Source of the DNA: Oxyruncus cristatus
Taxonomy: Eukaryota; Chordata; Aves; Passeriformes; Cotingidae
Direction of reading: 5' to 3'
DNA length: 64,000 bases
Assembly (NCBI GenBank): GCA_013399855.1
Contig: VXAY01003755.1
Coordinates: 166,837-230,836 of the forward strand
Part shown: positions 38,357 through 49,195 of the stretch, piece after piece
How positions within the stretch are numbered: the first letter of the stretch is position 1
How the letters are laid out: every line of letters begins with the position of its first letter
Program-made: the position numbers and the translations under genes
The notes under the pieces: generated by a model
Databases searched by the model: none
The model's input: only the letters and a program-made list of their open reading frames with translations
Told to the model about the DNA's origin: nothing

Positions 38357-39699
38357 CACTGACTAGCTGCTGGGTTATGAAAGCTGAAGTTAGAGAAACA
38401 ATTGACTTGTCTCCTATTCCAGCAAAAAGAGTAACTGGCCTATGAGCACTGAGGTAAGAAAACACAACAAAACTCTTTTATCTTGCTCATTTCAAGTGAG
38501 AACTGTCTGGTTAGGGGTGACAAATATGCAGTAGAGTTTGTCTAATATCTTTGTTAGGAATTAGAAATAGGAAAGTGCCCGCTAATGCCATCATTTTATT
38601 TTATAATGTAGAGATAGAGGCTGGTAGGAAGAATGTTCTTTTCAAAAAAAATCTGGCTCGTAGAATGTCTGTCCCTGTTATAGTCTGTTGTCTACTCTTA
38701 AGTCAGAGGGAGCCTGTTACATCCCTTTACACAATTTCTGCTGCCATGCAACCATTTCAGGAGAAGAGCTGATATTGTAACCTGATATTTTAGCTAGGAA
38801 AGGCAGCAGAAGTTTGACATAATAAAAGTCTAGTTGTAATTTTCCACTTGACCTGTAGATAGTATTCACTGGATTATAATGAGCTGGTTCTCTTTCTCTG
38901 AAAACAGCTCAGGATATTTCATTTCAGTTTCTCCAGTCTGAAATCTATCTAAAGAGAAGGATCTGTTTCTGGATCAATATTTTGTTTAGTCTTGTTTTAC
39001 AAACATAAAATGCACACAAATAAGAAAAAAAACCACTTTGAATGTTGCATCAAATACTCTGGATATAAAAAGTAAATATCACCAACATTTTGTTTTGACT
39101 TTAGAATTCAAAATAAAATATTTTTCTATTAAAAAAGCACTTCTATCTGTGTCCAGGTTCATCTGAGGTATGTCCTCAGTGAACCATGGTGACATACAGC
39201 ATCCATGACAGCAAAGGAGTTATGTTGGGGGCAGTTTTTATTCAGTTGGCACTATATAGTCTTTTTTCAGTGAAAGGCATCATCATCACGAGATGAGAAG
39301 AGCCACACCCTCCCTATGAGCAAGGATTGCAAGAGAGTCTCGAGGAAATGGGATGAGTGCCTTCCTCTACTGCAGTTACTCATATGGGTATCCCTTGACA
39401 AACTACGTACTTTCTCTTGTCTCTGGCTTCCTAAATAAAACATAAAGACACCAACCTTTCCATATTTCATAGAAATGTTTTGAAGTTTAGAATATAAAAA
39501 GGTGAGATATCCTGGTCCCTTCACAATAGGCCATGTGAGTGCATTAGATGGATGCTGCAGCAAACAGAACCTCTTCAGCCCTGTGAGTTACCACAGTTGT
39601 GTTAATAATAAAACAGCTGACCTCCTCGATAGCAGGAGAGATAGTGTTATCAGGAAAACTGTAATTTCACTCCTGTAAGAATATAAATCTCTCAGAGTA
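38357..39699. other. Unidentified non-coding stretch
   Basis: No gene or repeat is recognised. The largest open frame is 98 codons (39267-39563, -) with no domain resemblance. Confidence 0.5.
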
Positions 39700-39990
39700 T
39701 GTTGAGGCTGGGTTTGAAACTGAAATACCAGATAGCAGCATCTAATATAGCAGGTTCCCTCCTGAGCATCAAGAAGAACTTTTTTACTGTGTGGGTGACT
39801 GAGCACTCGCACAAGTTGTTCAGAGAGCCTGTGGAGATTCCATCCTTGGAGATATTCAGAAGCTGTCTGGACATGCTCCTGCACAAACAGCTTTGGGTGG
39901 CCCTGCTTGAGCAGGGGTGTTGGACCGGATGACCTCCTGATGTCCCTGCCAACCTCAGCGATTTTGTAATTCTGTGAGATTTCTGTAGCA
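39700..39990 (+). mobile_element. CR1 LINE 3' end (avian type)
   Basis: A 5'-truncated CR1 non-LTR retrotransposon tail. Recognisable phrases in order are 'gcaggttccctcctgagcat' near 39750, 'gaacttttttactgtgtggg', 'cagagagcctgtggagattc', 'catccttggagatattcaga', 'gcaggggtgttggaccggat', and 'cctgccaacctcagcga'. It ends in 'attttgtaattctgtgaga', the imperfect ATTCTGTG octamer repeat that avian CR1 uses in place of a poly-A tail. Divergence is modest, so this is younger than the other CR1 pieces in the window except that at 48925. It is on the + strand and has no coding capacity. No target-site duplication is expected or seen. Confidence 0.9.
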
Positions 39991-42742
39991 GATGTCAGAT
40001 CCGGAAAGGATAGCAGCAGATTTCCAGCACTCTCCAGTTAATGCACTTAACTGTTGGAAAAAGCTGTATGTAATTTTCCTTCAGGCAAAAATCATTTGGG
40101 AAGATGTGGTGTGGTATTGGCTGGAAAATCCTAAGATATCAGGTATTCTAATATCAGATCCTCTGATATCAGAATTGGGATGTTAAAAGGTTGTTCTACA
40201 TTTTACTAAGAAAGGGACATGCAAACTTAACGGGGATATACAGATTTAGGAGGCTTTATGACTCTTCCGCAATCATTGTACTCTAAGAGTAGATAATATT
40301 TCATACCCTTAGGAACTGAACTACTGGTCTCATTATCATTGCAAAACTAATCACCATTCCCATCTATCTGCACAGAAATCTTTTCTAGGAAAAAAATGAC
40401 AATATTTTCTGTAATCTAAATGATTTAGAATACTGAGAAAAGGCTTTGTTTTGATTTATTTTCCTTGAAAACTTTCTGTTATCATTGCCAGTCTCATAAT
40501 GCTTTGCTTTGTAGGTGTAAACAATTTAAGAGTCATACATCCATATGCAAAGAAAAAGAAGGAGCTCTTTCTACTCCTGAGTGTCACACTTCAGACACAT
40601 GCAGTATAAATGTGGCCTCTTTGGCAGCAAAGAATAAAATTATGCGAAGGGTAATTTTAATCTTTGCTTAGTGATTGCCAAAATTGCTATATTGACACCT
40701 AACAATAAGCTAGGTTTCATAAGTATTGATATAGGACAATTAAAATATTGGTACTCTTGAGCACATTGTACAGGGGAAAAAAATGCAGACAACAAAACAT
40801 CCACCTGACTAATTTTTCTAGATATGACATAATGGGAAAAAAATACGAAGAACTGAAAAAGAAGTCCTACCAGCAGAAGGGTTATGACCTCATTGTAAGA
40901 GAAGTTGAAAAGGTTGCAGTTCTTTCTGGGAAGGCTCTAGTCAACTTGTCCTAGATTTTGGGGTAATTTTGCAATATTTCATTGAGTAAATAAAATTAAA
41001 GAAGGACAGTGTCTGTGTGGAGGGGAGAGGAACTTTTTTTGTTTTAGTACTTCCTACTGTTTGGTATGTTCAAAAGGACACTTTTTTTTTTTTCAAAAAA
41101 AAACTTCTTGGGGATTCAACAAGCACATTACTGCAGTGTGGCAGTCCACAGCTGAGGCTGCCCGAGCCCCTGAGTGTTCACACTCATTGTACATTAGTTC
41201 CCTCCCTGGCTCTCTTTTGGAGTGAGCTAAGTATGGGGGCATCTCAGGCATGGTGCGCCCTGTAGATGTGTTTTGCCTCACCATATATATCCATCCCACT
41301 CCAGACCACACAAGACATATAACAGAAGTACAGATCCCAGCTACTTATTTTAAAGACCTATGAAATATCTGTGTTTAACGGACTGCTTGGAACCCTTGTG
41401 TTATCAAAAACACGCAGCTGACTGTGGGTAGTTTGGGGAGCTATGGCACGACATGCAGGGCACGACTCTGGTCCATCTGCTGTTGGATGGTGAGCAAACG
41501 TGTCCTGTGCCTTACATCCCAGCAAAGAGGCACAGGGGCCTGCCCACATGCAGCTAATGTTTCCAAATATCCCTCATGAAGGGGGGCTGAGTGCCTTAGG
41601 ATAGAGAATGGGAATTTATTATTTCTAGGTGTGTAGGAAGGGATTTCTTCAGGGCAAGGGAAGGTGTTTTGTGTCCTGCAACATGAGAAAAGCTGTCACA
41701 CTGTATCCTAGCATGGATAACCTCACCAAAAACCCTTTGAGGGAAGGTCTGGTATGTGTGCAACATTCAGGCTCACCAGAATTGTTTCATAGTTATCAGC
41801 TTAGGATACTGAGCCCTACTGAAAGTCAATGAACTTGAGCTCTTAAGTTGATTATGCGCTACTGCCCTGCTGCAGAGAACAGATTGCTCAGTACAATCTT
41901 CTTGATGTTAGTTCTGCTTACTACCATAAATTGCAACCTCACCTCCTAACTACAGAGGTCGACTTTTATTGTTAAAGACATTTGAAAATTACCACTGCTA
42001 GATCAGATGCAAGGACTTCCTGGACTGTAAATGAAGATATAGCCTACTTTGACTGTTTGCTTTTTTTTTAATCTGAGCATTTCATAGAGAACAGATTGCT
42101 CTTACATTTGGCAACTGTCCAGGGGACAAGCTTTCTATATATATAACACACCTAATTCATAACCATGCAGCTAATATGTACTTGTTATCTAGGGGATTGA
42201 ATTTATGCACCTAACTCTTTGTAACACTAATTGCTCTGTTGTAGATTGCAATGTAAGTCCTCTGTGCATAGGGAAGAAAATAGATTTCTCGTTACCTGCA
42301 AGTCAGTAGAACACAAGATTCAATTTATGCAGAGAAAAACTCTTTCTTGATCATACAGCACTAAAATGTAACTTCAAGGCTCAGCTTGAAGAGAGGATAA
42401 TGCAGAACAATCTGTCCCAGAGGGAGAACTATGAGGCATTCTGCTTCTTGGAAATGCTTGGAAGTATTTCAATGCCTGAGACTCTCACTATACTAGAAGA
42501 GTGTATCCATATATAAAAGGCAGACAGCCCATGTCTTACTACCTAGCATCTTTGTTTGGTAACCTGGCATAACCTGGTGATTAAAGAGAGCCTGTCTCTC
42601 TTCAGGTAGCACTGACATCTTGGGAACAGCACCAGTAGGGCGTTAGGGAACAGAACAGGAGGAGTGAGTATCTTTCTTTAACCAGTTTCTTTGGTCAAAG
42701 GTTGACTTTTGCAATACACCCTCAAAAACAGATAGAAAGTTG
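39991..42742. other. Unidentified non-coding stretch
   Basis: No gene is recognised. A perfect 8-bp inverted repeat with a 3-base loop lies at 40151-40169. A 16-base word 'agagaacagattgctc' occurs twice, near 41875 and near 42087, without further similarity around it. An impure T-run followed by an A-run lies near 41083-41104. Confidence 0.5.
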
Positions 42743-42821
42743 CCTCTCCCATTGCATCCCCCCCCTTTACATCTTCTCCCTTTCCATCATCTCCTTTTTC
42801 ATCATCTCCCTTTGCATCCCC
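42743..42821 (+). repeat. Pyrimidine-rich imperfect repeat
   Basis: About 80 bases that are almost wholly C and T with regular CAT interruptions. The words 'cttctccctttccatcatct' and 'catcatctccctttgcatcc' recur as an imperfect unit of roughly 15-18 bases. The translated frame is a low-complexity His/Pro/Leu run and is not evidence of coding. Confidence 0.8.
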
Positions 42822-45800
42822 ACATAAGAATCATGAAGACTTCAGCTTACAGGGATCCTCAGGTGTCTGCTGACTTCTTAAAAAGGAACAATAAAAAAAT
42901 GGCCCTCATACAGCAAAATCAGAATAGTGGACCATTTTGGGACCCCCAGACACTGTTTTTTCCTCCACACACATCCCCACACAGAGTTTTAAAGACAGAG
43001 CAAGAGGGACAATAAATAAAAACGACAGACTCTTTCTTCCCCCCTTTTAATGTCATACTATGCTACAGCAACTCGTGTCAGAACTAATACAAATTTGTAG
43101 TTTTTATTTTAGCATACAAAAATTATAGATATTCCAAACTGATTTTTTTTTTCTGCTGGAAGTTAGAGAAGAAGAGCATTTTGAGATGGTTCAACATCCA
43201 CTGCTCCATGTAAGGAGTTACTGCAAGTCAATTAAAAGAATTGGTTAAAAATAGTTTTCCCTTGATAAAGGAGAGGTTTCTCTCATTAGGACACATTGCT
43301 ACGTTCTATAACCTTACAAGGAAACAGCATTATCAGCTAAACTGCCCCGGTTTACTTTCTTTTGTCTAATTCTGTCACACCCACGTGTCTTACACAGGAA
43401 CCAGCTATGGCAGGTGTGGTGGAGTGTTTTGCCAGTATTTTTCCTGGGGCCTGTTGTAGATGAAAGTAAAGAAAATGTACTCAAACCCAGGGGAAAATGA
43501 GCAAAAAAAGGCTTATGCTGTTTTAGGACAAAAATAAAACCAGTTTAATCTAACAGAAGAAGGGAGATAGACCATGCAAAGCAGCAGAATTCAGAGAAAG
43601 TTACTTGTATGGACCAATATGATTACACTGAAACTTAGGGAGCTACGGCCCTCAAAAGCACTCCTTGAGCTACATCCCTAGAGAGATGTCCTGAAGGCTT
43701 CTCAGAATAAGAGCCCTCCATCAATAACGCCTCTGAGCTGCATGGATGAAACAGAGATATAGGCACACAGGCCTTCAAGAGCCTTTGCATCGTCAGATCC
43801 ACTTACCTGCTCCTGTAGACAACCAAATTATACCACACTGTCCACTAGTTTATAAAATCCATTTTACAGCTAAGGTGGATCCTGCTACTGGGGCTGTGAT
43901 TTCTGTACAGCAGTGCTGCACAGAACAATGGCCAGGGCTGGTACCTCCTGTTTTGCAGGAGTTTCCCCCTGTGCCCTTACACAACTGCTGTAGGCTCTCT
44001 CCCATTGGGCTATAGACAGTATTTCATGAGATTTGTTGCTAAAAGAAACTCTGAGATTTGGGCTTTTTCATTGAAATGCATATGCCACAATACAGCTCTC
44101 ACATGCAGGCAATTCAGAGGCAGGTTAATTCTCATTTGACATAAGGCAGATCAATTCAGTTCTATTTTCTTCATGGTTTTTTTTCTGTGTTCAGATATTT
44201 CCTTCTAAAACTGAAATAAAGGATCTCTTTCATAACATTTCAGCTTAGCAGGTAACGTAGGAGCTCTCTTCACAGTAGCTTTGCTGCTGTTTCAGCAGCA
44301 GAGAGAGAAGTTTGAAAGGTGCAAATTGTAGGGAGGCATGCAACATTCATAAGCTTTCTGACACAGCTTTGAGTCCTGTGGGAACTTGACACATTTTTCT
44401 TACAATCTCAGAGCAAGCAAGTACAGTGAAATGAGCCCATGTGAGAAGCCCACTGCTCAGAGAAGTTGCCTTTCATGCCACTCTGCGATCACCTGTACCT
44501 GCTCCATCTACAGCACCTCACTGGGCAATGCCTTGCTCCACCCAGCTCCATCTCAAAACTTTTATCCATAGGCTTTCAGTGGTTTCTGAGCCAAGCCCAT
44601 TCTCCATCTTACCAGTGCATGGCATCACTGCTGGTGGGAGAGTGTAGCAAATGGGAAACCGAGATTCTAAGTTTGCCATTCACGCAGCACCTCAGCTCAA
44701 GCCAAAAAAGCCCAAGTCCATTCCGGGAACACTTAGCACTGAGTTTATTATTCCTCAGACTTCCCAGGCAGAGCTTGCACATGAACAGATGCTCCAAGAT
44801 GGGCATGCAAAAGGAGAGCTCCCATGCTCTACTGCAGCTCCTTGCAAGACCTCACCCCTGGCCAGGCTCTCTACGGACTACGGGATCTACTCCTGCACCA
44901 TGGACGCTGCAGTTAGCTTTGGGAAAGGCTGTGGGGAAGTAAGATCATCAGCCAAGAGAAGGGATTGGACTAGGAGCAGACTGCAGTCCCCTCAGGACTG
45001 ACAGGACATTGCCATATTTTCCAGGAGATCATAAGAAGGTCTTGCTCTACCTTGAGCTACAGTTGTCAAAGTATCTGCACACATTCTCACCCTAGGCTGG
45101 AAGAGAGCTTTTTAGATATGCCATATAAACAAGATGACTCTTTGACTCATGCAGGTTTTCTGTCTTGTTCTGTGTGCACAGAGGTTTTGGTGTAGAGCAC
45201 ATGAAAAAGCATTATACTTTCACCCATCAAAAAACCAAGAGCAATCATCTGCCTTTCCTGTTGTTATAGAATATTGCCATGGTTTCATGGAAGAAAATAA
45301 ATATGTATTTCATCTTCTGAAATGATTTTACATGTCCCTGGTTCCTCCTTATAGAGTTCTTGTTAGAGCACAGGATTTATTTCCAGTGCTTATAATAAAT
45401 TAATTATTTATTTCCAGTCTGTGTTTAAAAAGTCTTGCAAAGAGTCACACAAGAATTTTGACACCTAGAATTATTACTCCAGGGCTAGGATATTTTTTTC
45501 CTGCTCCAGCAGCACACAGCAGCTGTAAAGCTGTCTTCACTACCCTGCTCTTAGGGATTTCTCTTACATGAATCTGCAGTTTGACATAATTGGTCTGCAA
45601 AACAAAGCATGTTGATCCCCAAAGAACCAGTTCTTGCAGCCTCACTCAGAAGTGTGCCATATCATTAAATTATGTTTCTCATAGATTCCATTGCTCAATA
45701 TTGCAGCAGCTTTGTATCAGGTTTTAGTTTCCAGAGGATATCTGCAACTAACTGAATTGTCCTTCCAGCAGCAGCAGATGTTCATGTGTCAGCTCTCACA

Positions 45801-48052
45801 GTAGTTCATCAGGAAGCCTATAAGAAATTATTTCCAGAGCAATCCTTCTGGGTCAGTAGTTTGCAAACAATTTTCAGATACAATTAAAATGTTTTATTTC
45901 CCCACAGGCCTGAGGAAAATAAATGAAACAATCCCTATGCTCAATATGTCTCCCCTTTGGAAATTTTTCATATTTCTCGGGATACAATCTGAGATACCTT
46001 CTTTAAAGTTTAGTAAGGCCATTCGGGTTTTTTAATGTTTAAAGAACCATTTAGTTTATGCATTCAGTAAGTTAGGTGAAATCTGCTCTTAGAAAAATGG
46101 AGACTATGCCTGACAGAAAATCCATGAGCAAACAAATTCTTCACATTCTTGCAAATGCAAATAGAAGTTCAGATGCTGTTTCTGTAAATCAGAGGGCAAG
46201 GTCCTATTTTTTGAGGTTATTTGAACTATGAGTAAGTTCAAGGAAATTAAGACCCCTGATGCTAAGAAAACATTTAAATAGAGAGTTTTTGAAGAAATAG
46301 CTACAATATCTGTTGTCTGTTTCCTACAACATTCTGGGAACAGCAGATTCACTAAAATGCCTCTAAATTTTAAAGAGTAAGGTATTAAAATGAATAAAAC
46401 ACTACAGAATCCCAGCTGCCCAGCTAAGATTCCCTGCAGCAGAAACAGACCCAAACAGAGCGGATTTCTTTGTATCTTTGATGCGAAAGAAAGCATAATG
46501 AGCTCAGCAGTATTAGTTTCTAAGGCGATACATACAGAAATTAGCTCCATTTTGCTTAATAAACTGTTAAACAAAAGTTTTGTTGATATTAGACCTGGTG
46601 AAGATGAGGTTTTAAATCTTCTTGTCCTTCTGCTCTCTGAGATGTTCTTAGTTGAACAAAATAAAACTCATGTCTCTAAATTAATGAGATTCTTTTCATT
46701 TCAGGATCTTACTTTGTAAAAAGTGTATTAGATCTAGTCAACATCTGTTCAATTAAAATAGGTCTTTGACCACAATTAAAATTTTTCTAGCAATTTTTCA
46801 TTTTGGTGAATGTTTTTATAGTCTGGTGCTGACAAGTAGTCAAAGTGACTCGGAGAAGTTCAGGCCATCTTCATATAAAGTGTCATTTTCTGGAGCTTGT
46901 TAAAATTTTGGGTTTGGGGAGTTTATTAGCAACATTTTTACAGTGAACCTTACCCTTTCTAAACAAATCTTTGTGGATTTTGGCTTCATTTTATCATGTA
47001 GAAACTAAATCATTGGAAATCCAAGAAAGAAAAAAATCAAGCGTCATTTAAGTAGCTTAAATACTTATTTCTCCAAACCTAACAAGTGAGGGAGATACTC
47101 CTTCATTCAGGCTTGTTTTCAAGCGTAGACAGCTGGAACTACTTCCTCAGTGAAGATGACTTCCTGCAAAGCAGATGCCCACCCTTGCCTGCAGGATCTG
47201 TGGGGCAGTAAGGCCAGCAGAGGTGATGGGTCTTCCCTTGGGAAACAGAGTCACCCATCATTCCCATCCCCAATGGCAGGGAATGGCACACTGTAGATAA
47301 ACCTGCTTTTAGTGCAGTTCTATAGTCACAGTGAGGGTATTTAATGAGGAAGAGCTGAGGTATCTCAGCATCCCACTGCAGACAGCAGTGTTGGCACACT
47401 CTGTATCCTTCCAGAAATTTCACTGCATTTTCAGGCACCTCGAGTTCAAGTAACTAATACAGCAACTGACAAGGCCAGCTTTATTTTACCTTGATCATAG
47501 TAATTTGACATAGAGTTGAAAGTTTAGTTGCTAATACCTGTTTAGTCATCAGAATACATTGATTTGTTAACATACTAAATATTCTTTCCTGTGGGAAAAT
47601 AAGTTTGTTTAGGATATATCTACACCTGCATATACGTCCATAGATGCACGCTGACTGTATGCTTACCACCGAGCTAAGCACTGAGGAGATGCAGAGGAAA
47701 TCATATTCTGGTTCCAGCAGTAACTTCAGCATGGAGCTGCTGGGAGAGGTTTCCCCCAAATTCCTGGTGACATTAAGCAACAGTAGGCAACCTGTGACAG
47801 AGCTGTGACATGGCAAAGAGATTTCACAGACACCAAACCCCATCTGGCATTGCAGCTGGTACCTTGCGGATGAGGCCTGTTGCTTTACTCAGCATTCACC
47901 CCTTCCAGGAGCTGGAGGAAATGCTAAAAGCAGAGATCTTTAACCCATCAGCCAATATTTCAAATAGTAGATGTCTCCAAAGTTCCTACAATTCCTTCTG
48001 AGTTATGTCATTCCAGGTCTAATTATCTGCCATGTCATTCTCATTTTTCTCC
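42822..48052. other. Unidentified stretch, G+C-richer patch inside
   Basis: No repeat or host gene is recognised. At 44386-45001 five open frames overlap, including + frames of 158 codons (44466-44942) and 116 codons (44651-45001) and a 65-codon - frame, in a G+C-richer patch. At 46104-46574 (-) there is a 156-codon frame rich in leucine and isoleucine, opposed by a 109-codon + frame. None resembles a protein I know. Confidence 0.45.
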
Positions 48053-48080
48053 ATAAATAAATAAACAAACAAACAAAAAC
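48053..48080 (+). repeat. Short AAAT/AAAC simple repeat
   Basis: The run 'aataaataaacaaacaaaca' (48056-48075) with a few extra A is a short microsatellite of AAAT and AAAC units. It does not end a recognisable retrotransposon. Confidence 0.8.
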
Positions 48081-48924
48081 CCTTTAGACCCATGGAATAA
48101 CGAGTGATGTCTTTTCTTTCAATGACTACATTTTTCCAGCTCAGTGGAAGAAAATTTGCTGTGTTCTAGTCTCTCTGCCTCATTAACTCCAGAGATCTGA
48201 TAATGGTTTTAATGTAAAGGAATAATGTTAGGTTTTTAATGGGAACAAAATAAAACATGCACAGGAATAAATTAACCTGTTACATCCCCCAAATGGCTAC
48301 TTACACAGACTTGGAATTAGCATAGACAGGTGCCTTACAAACAAGTACACAAACTCGTGGTTCAACTCTGAATATTGAAAATGAATGGGAAATTCCGTCC
48401 CTACAGATGGACTCTGTGATGACTGTCTTCTGATCTTGCTGCTTCTCACTATGTCTTCCAATCCAGAGCTGTGCACAGTAGCTGCAGGGGGTAAAACAGG
48501 GCACAGTAGGGCTCAGCAAGGCACAAAAGCACATCTATTGCTTGGAGCATCAAGTGCAAAGGCAAGTAGAATTAAGGCTTTTCTTAAATCAGAACAGTCA
48601 CGGCTGTTATTTCCACTCCGACTCCTAAAGTGACTGCTGTTCAAGAAAGCTCATGTTCTAACATATTCTTTGAGCTCCATTTTGGGTGTAAATATGTGTT
48701 ACAAGAACAGCCTCTTGGTTGAAAGGTGGTAGCAACACATCAGCCCTTAAATGGGATGGAAGTTGTGAACCGACATAATCTTTATGTTCAAAATTAGCTT
48801 TGGAGAAGCTGCAACCCCAAGAAGAATGGATTAAGGAGAGCCATGGAAGAATATAGGAAGTGTCTCAGAAAGGAAGAACAAAGCCACTCTGGGACATCAC
48901 ATAAGGAGTGTGACAGTTTGAATT
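48081..48924. other. Unidentified stretch left of a CR1
   Basis: No gene is recognised. Part of the right end (about 48790-48924) may be further, more decayed sequence of the CR1 at 48925-49195, but I found no anchor words there. Confidence 0.4.
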
Positions 48925-49195
48925 CCAGACAGAACAACTTAGGAGGCAAAGGGCACAACAACACATGAGGTTTCCTCTGAACATGAGAAAACACTTTTTC
49001 ACTGTGAGGGTGACTGAGCACTGGCACAGGTTGCCCAGAGAGACTGTGGAGTCTTCACCCTTGCAAATATTCAGAAGTTGTCTGGAAATGGTCCTGGGCA
49101 AATGGCTCTAGGTAGCCCTGGCTGAGCAGAGGTACTGAACCAGACGACCTCCAGAGGTCCCTTCCAACCTCAGACATTCTGTGGTTCTGAGAGAC
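48925..49195 (+). mobile_element. CR1 LINE 3' end (avian type)
   Basis: A 5'-truncated CR1 tail, well preserved. In order: 'taggaggcaaagggcacaac', 'tttcctctgaacatgagaaa', 'cactttttcactgtgagggt', 'gcactggcacaggttgccca', 'gagagactgtggagtcttca', 'gaccagacgacctc'-like sequence (here 'aaccagacgacctcc'), 'agaggtcccttccaacctca', and the tail 'cattctgtggttctgagag'. The tail is the ATTCTGTG octamer type. It is inserted on the + strand like the copy at 39700-39990, and the two share most phrases, so they belong to related subfamilies. Nothing coding survives. Confidence 0.93.

Noticed and set aside
38144..38359. Cysteine/phenylalanine-rich 71-codon frame
   Set aside because: The composition is an artefact of the (CAA)n-like simple repeat read on the opposite strand.
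40151..40169. Perfect 8-bp inverted repeat
   Set aside because: Such short hairpins are expected by chance many times in 64 kb, and there is no T-run or regulatory context.
41875..42105. 16-base word 'agagaacagattgctc' repeated about 210 bases apart
   Set aside because: There is no similarity around the two copies, so it is too short to call a repeat structure.
42740..43015. Histidine/proline/leucine-rich 91-codon frame
   Set aside because: Low-complexity translation of the pyrimidine-rich repeat.
46104..46574. 156-codon Leu/Ile-rich minus-strand frame as a membrane protein
   Set aside because: The hydrophobicity follows from A+T-rich composition, a 109-codon frame is open on the other strand over the same bases, and there is no family resemblance.
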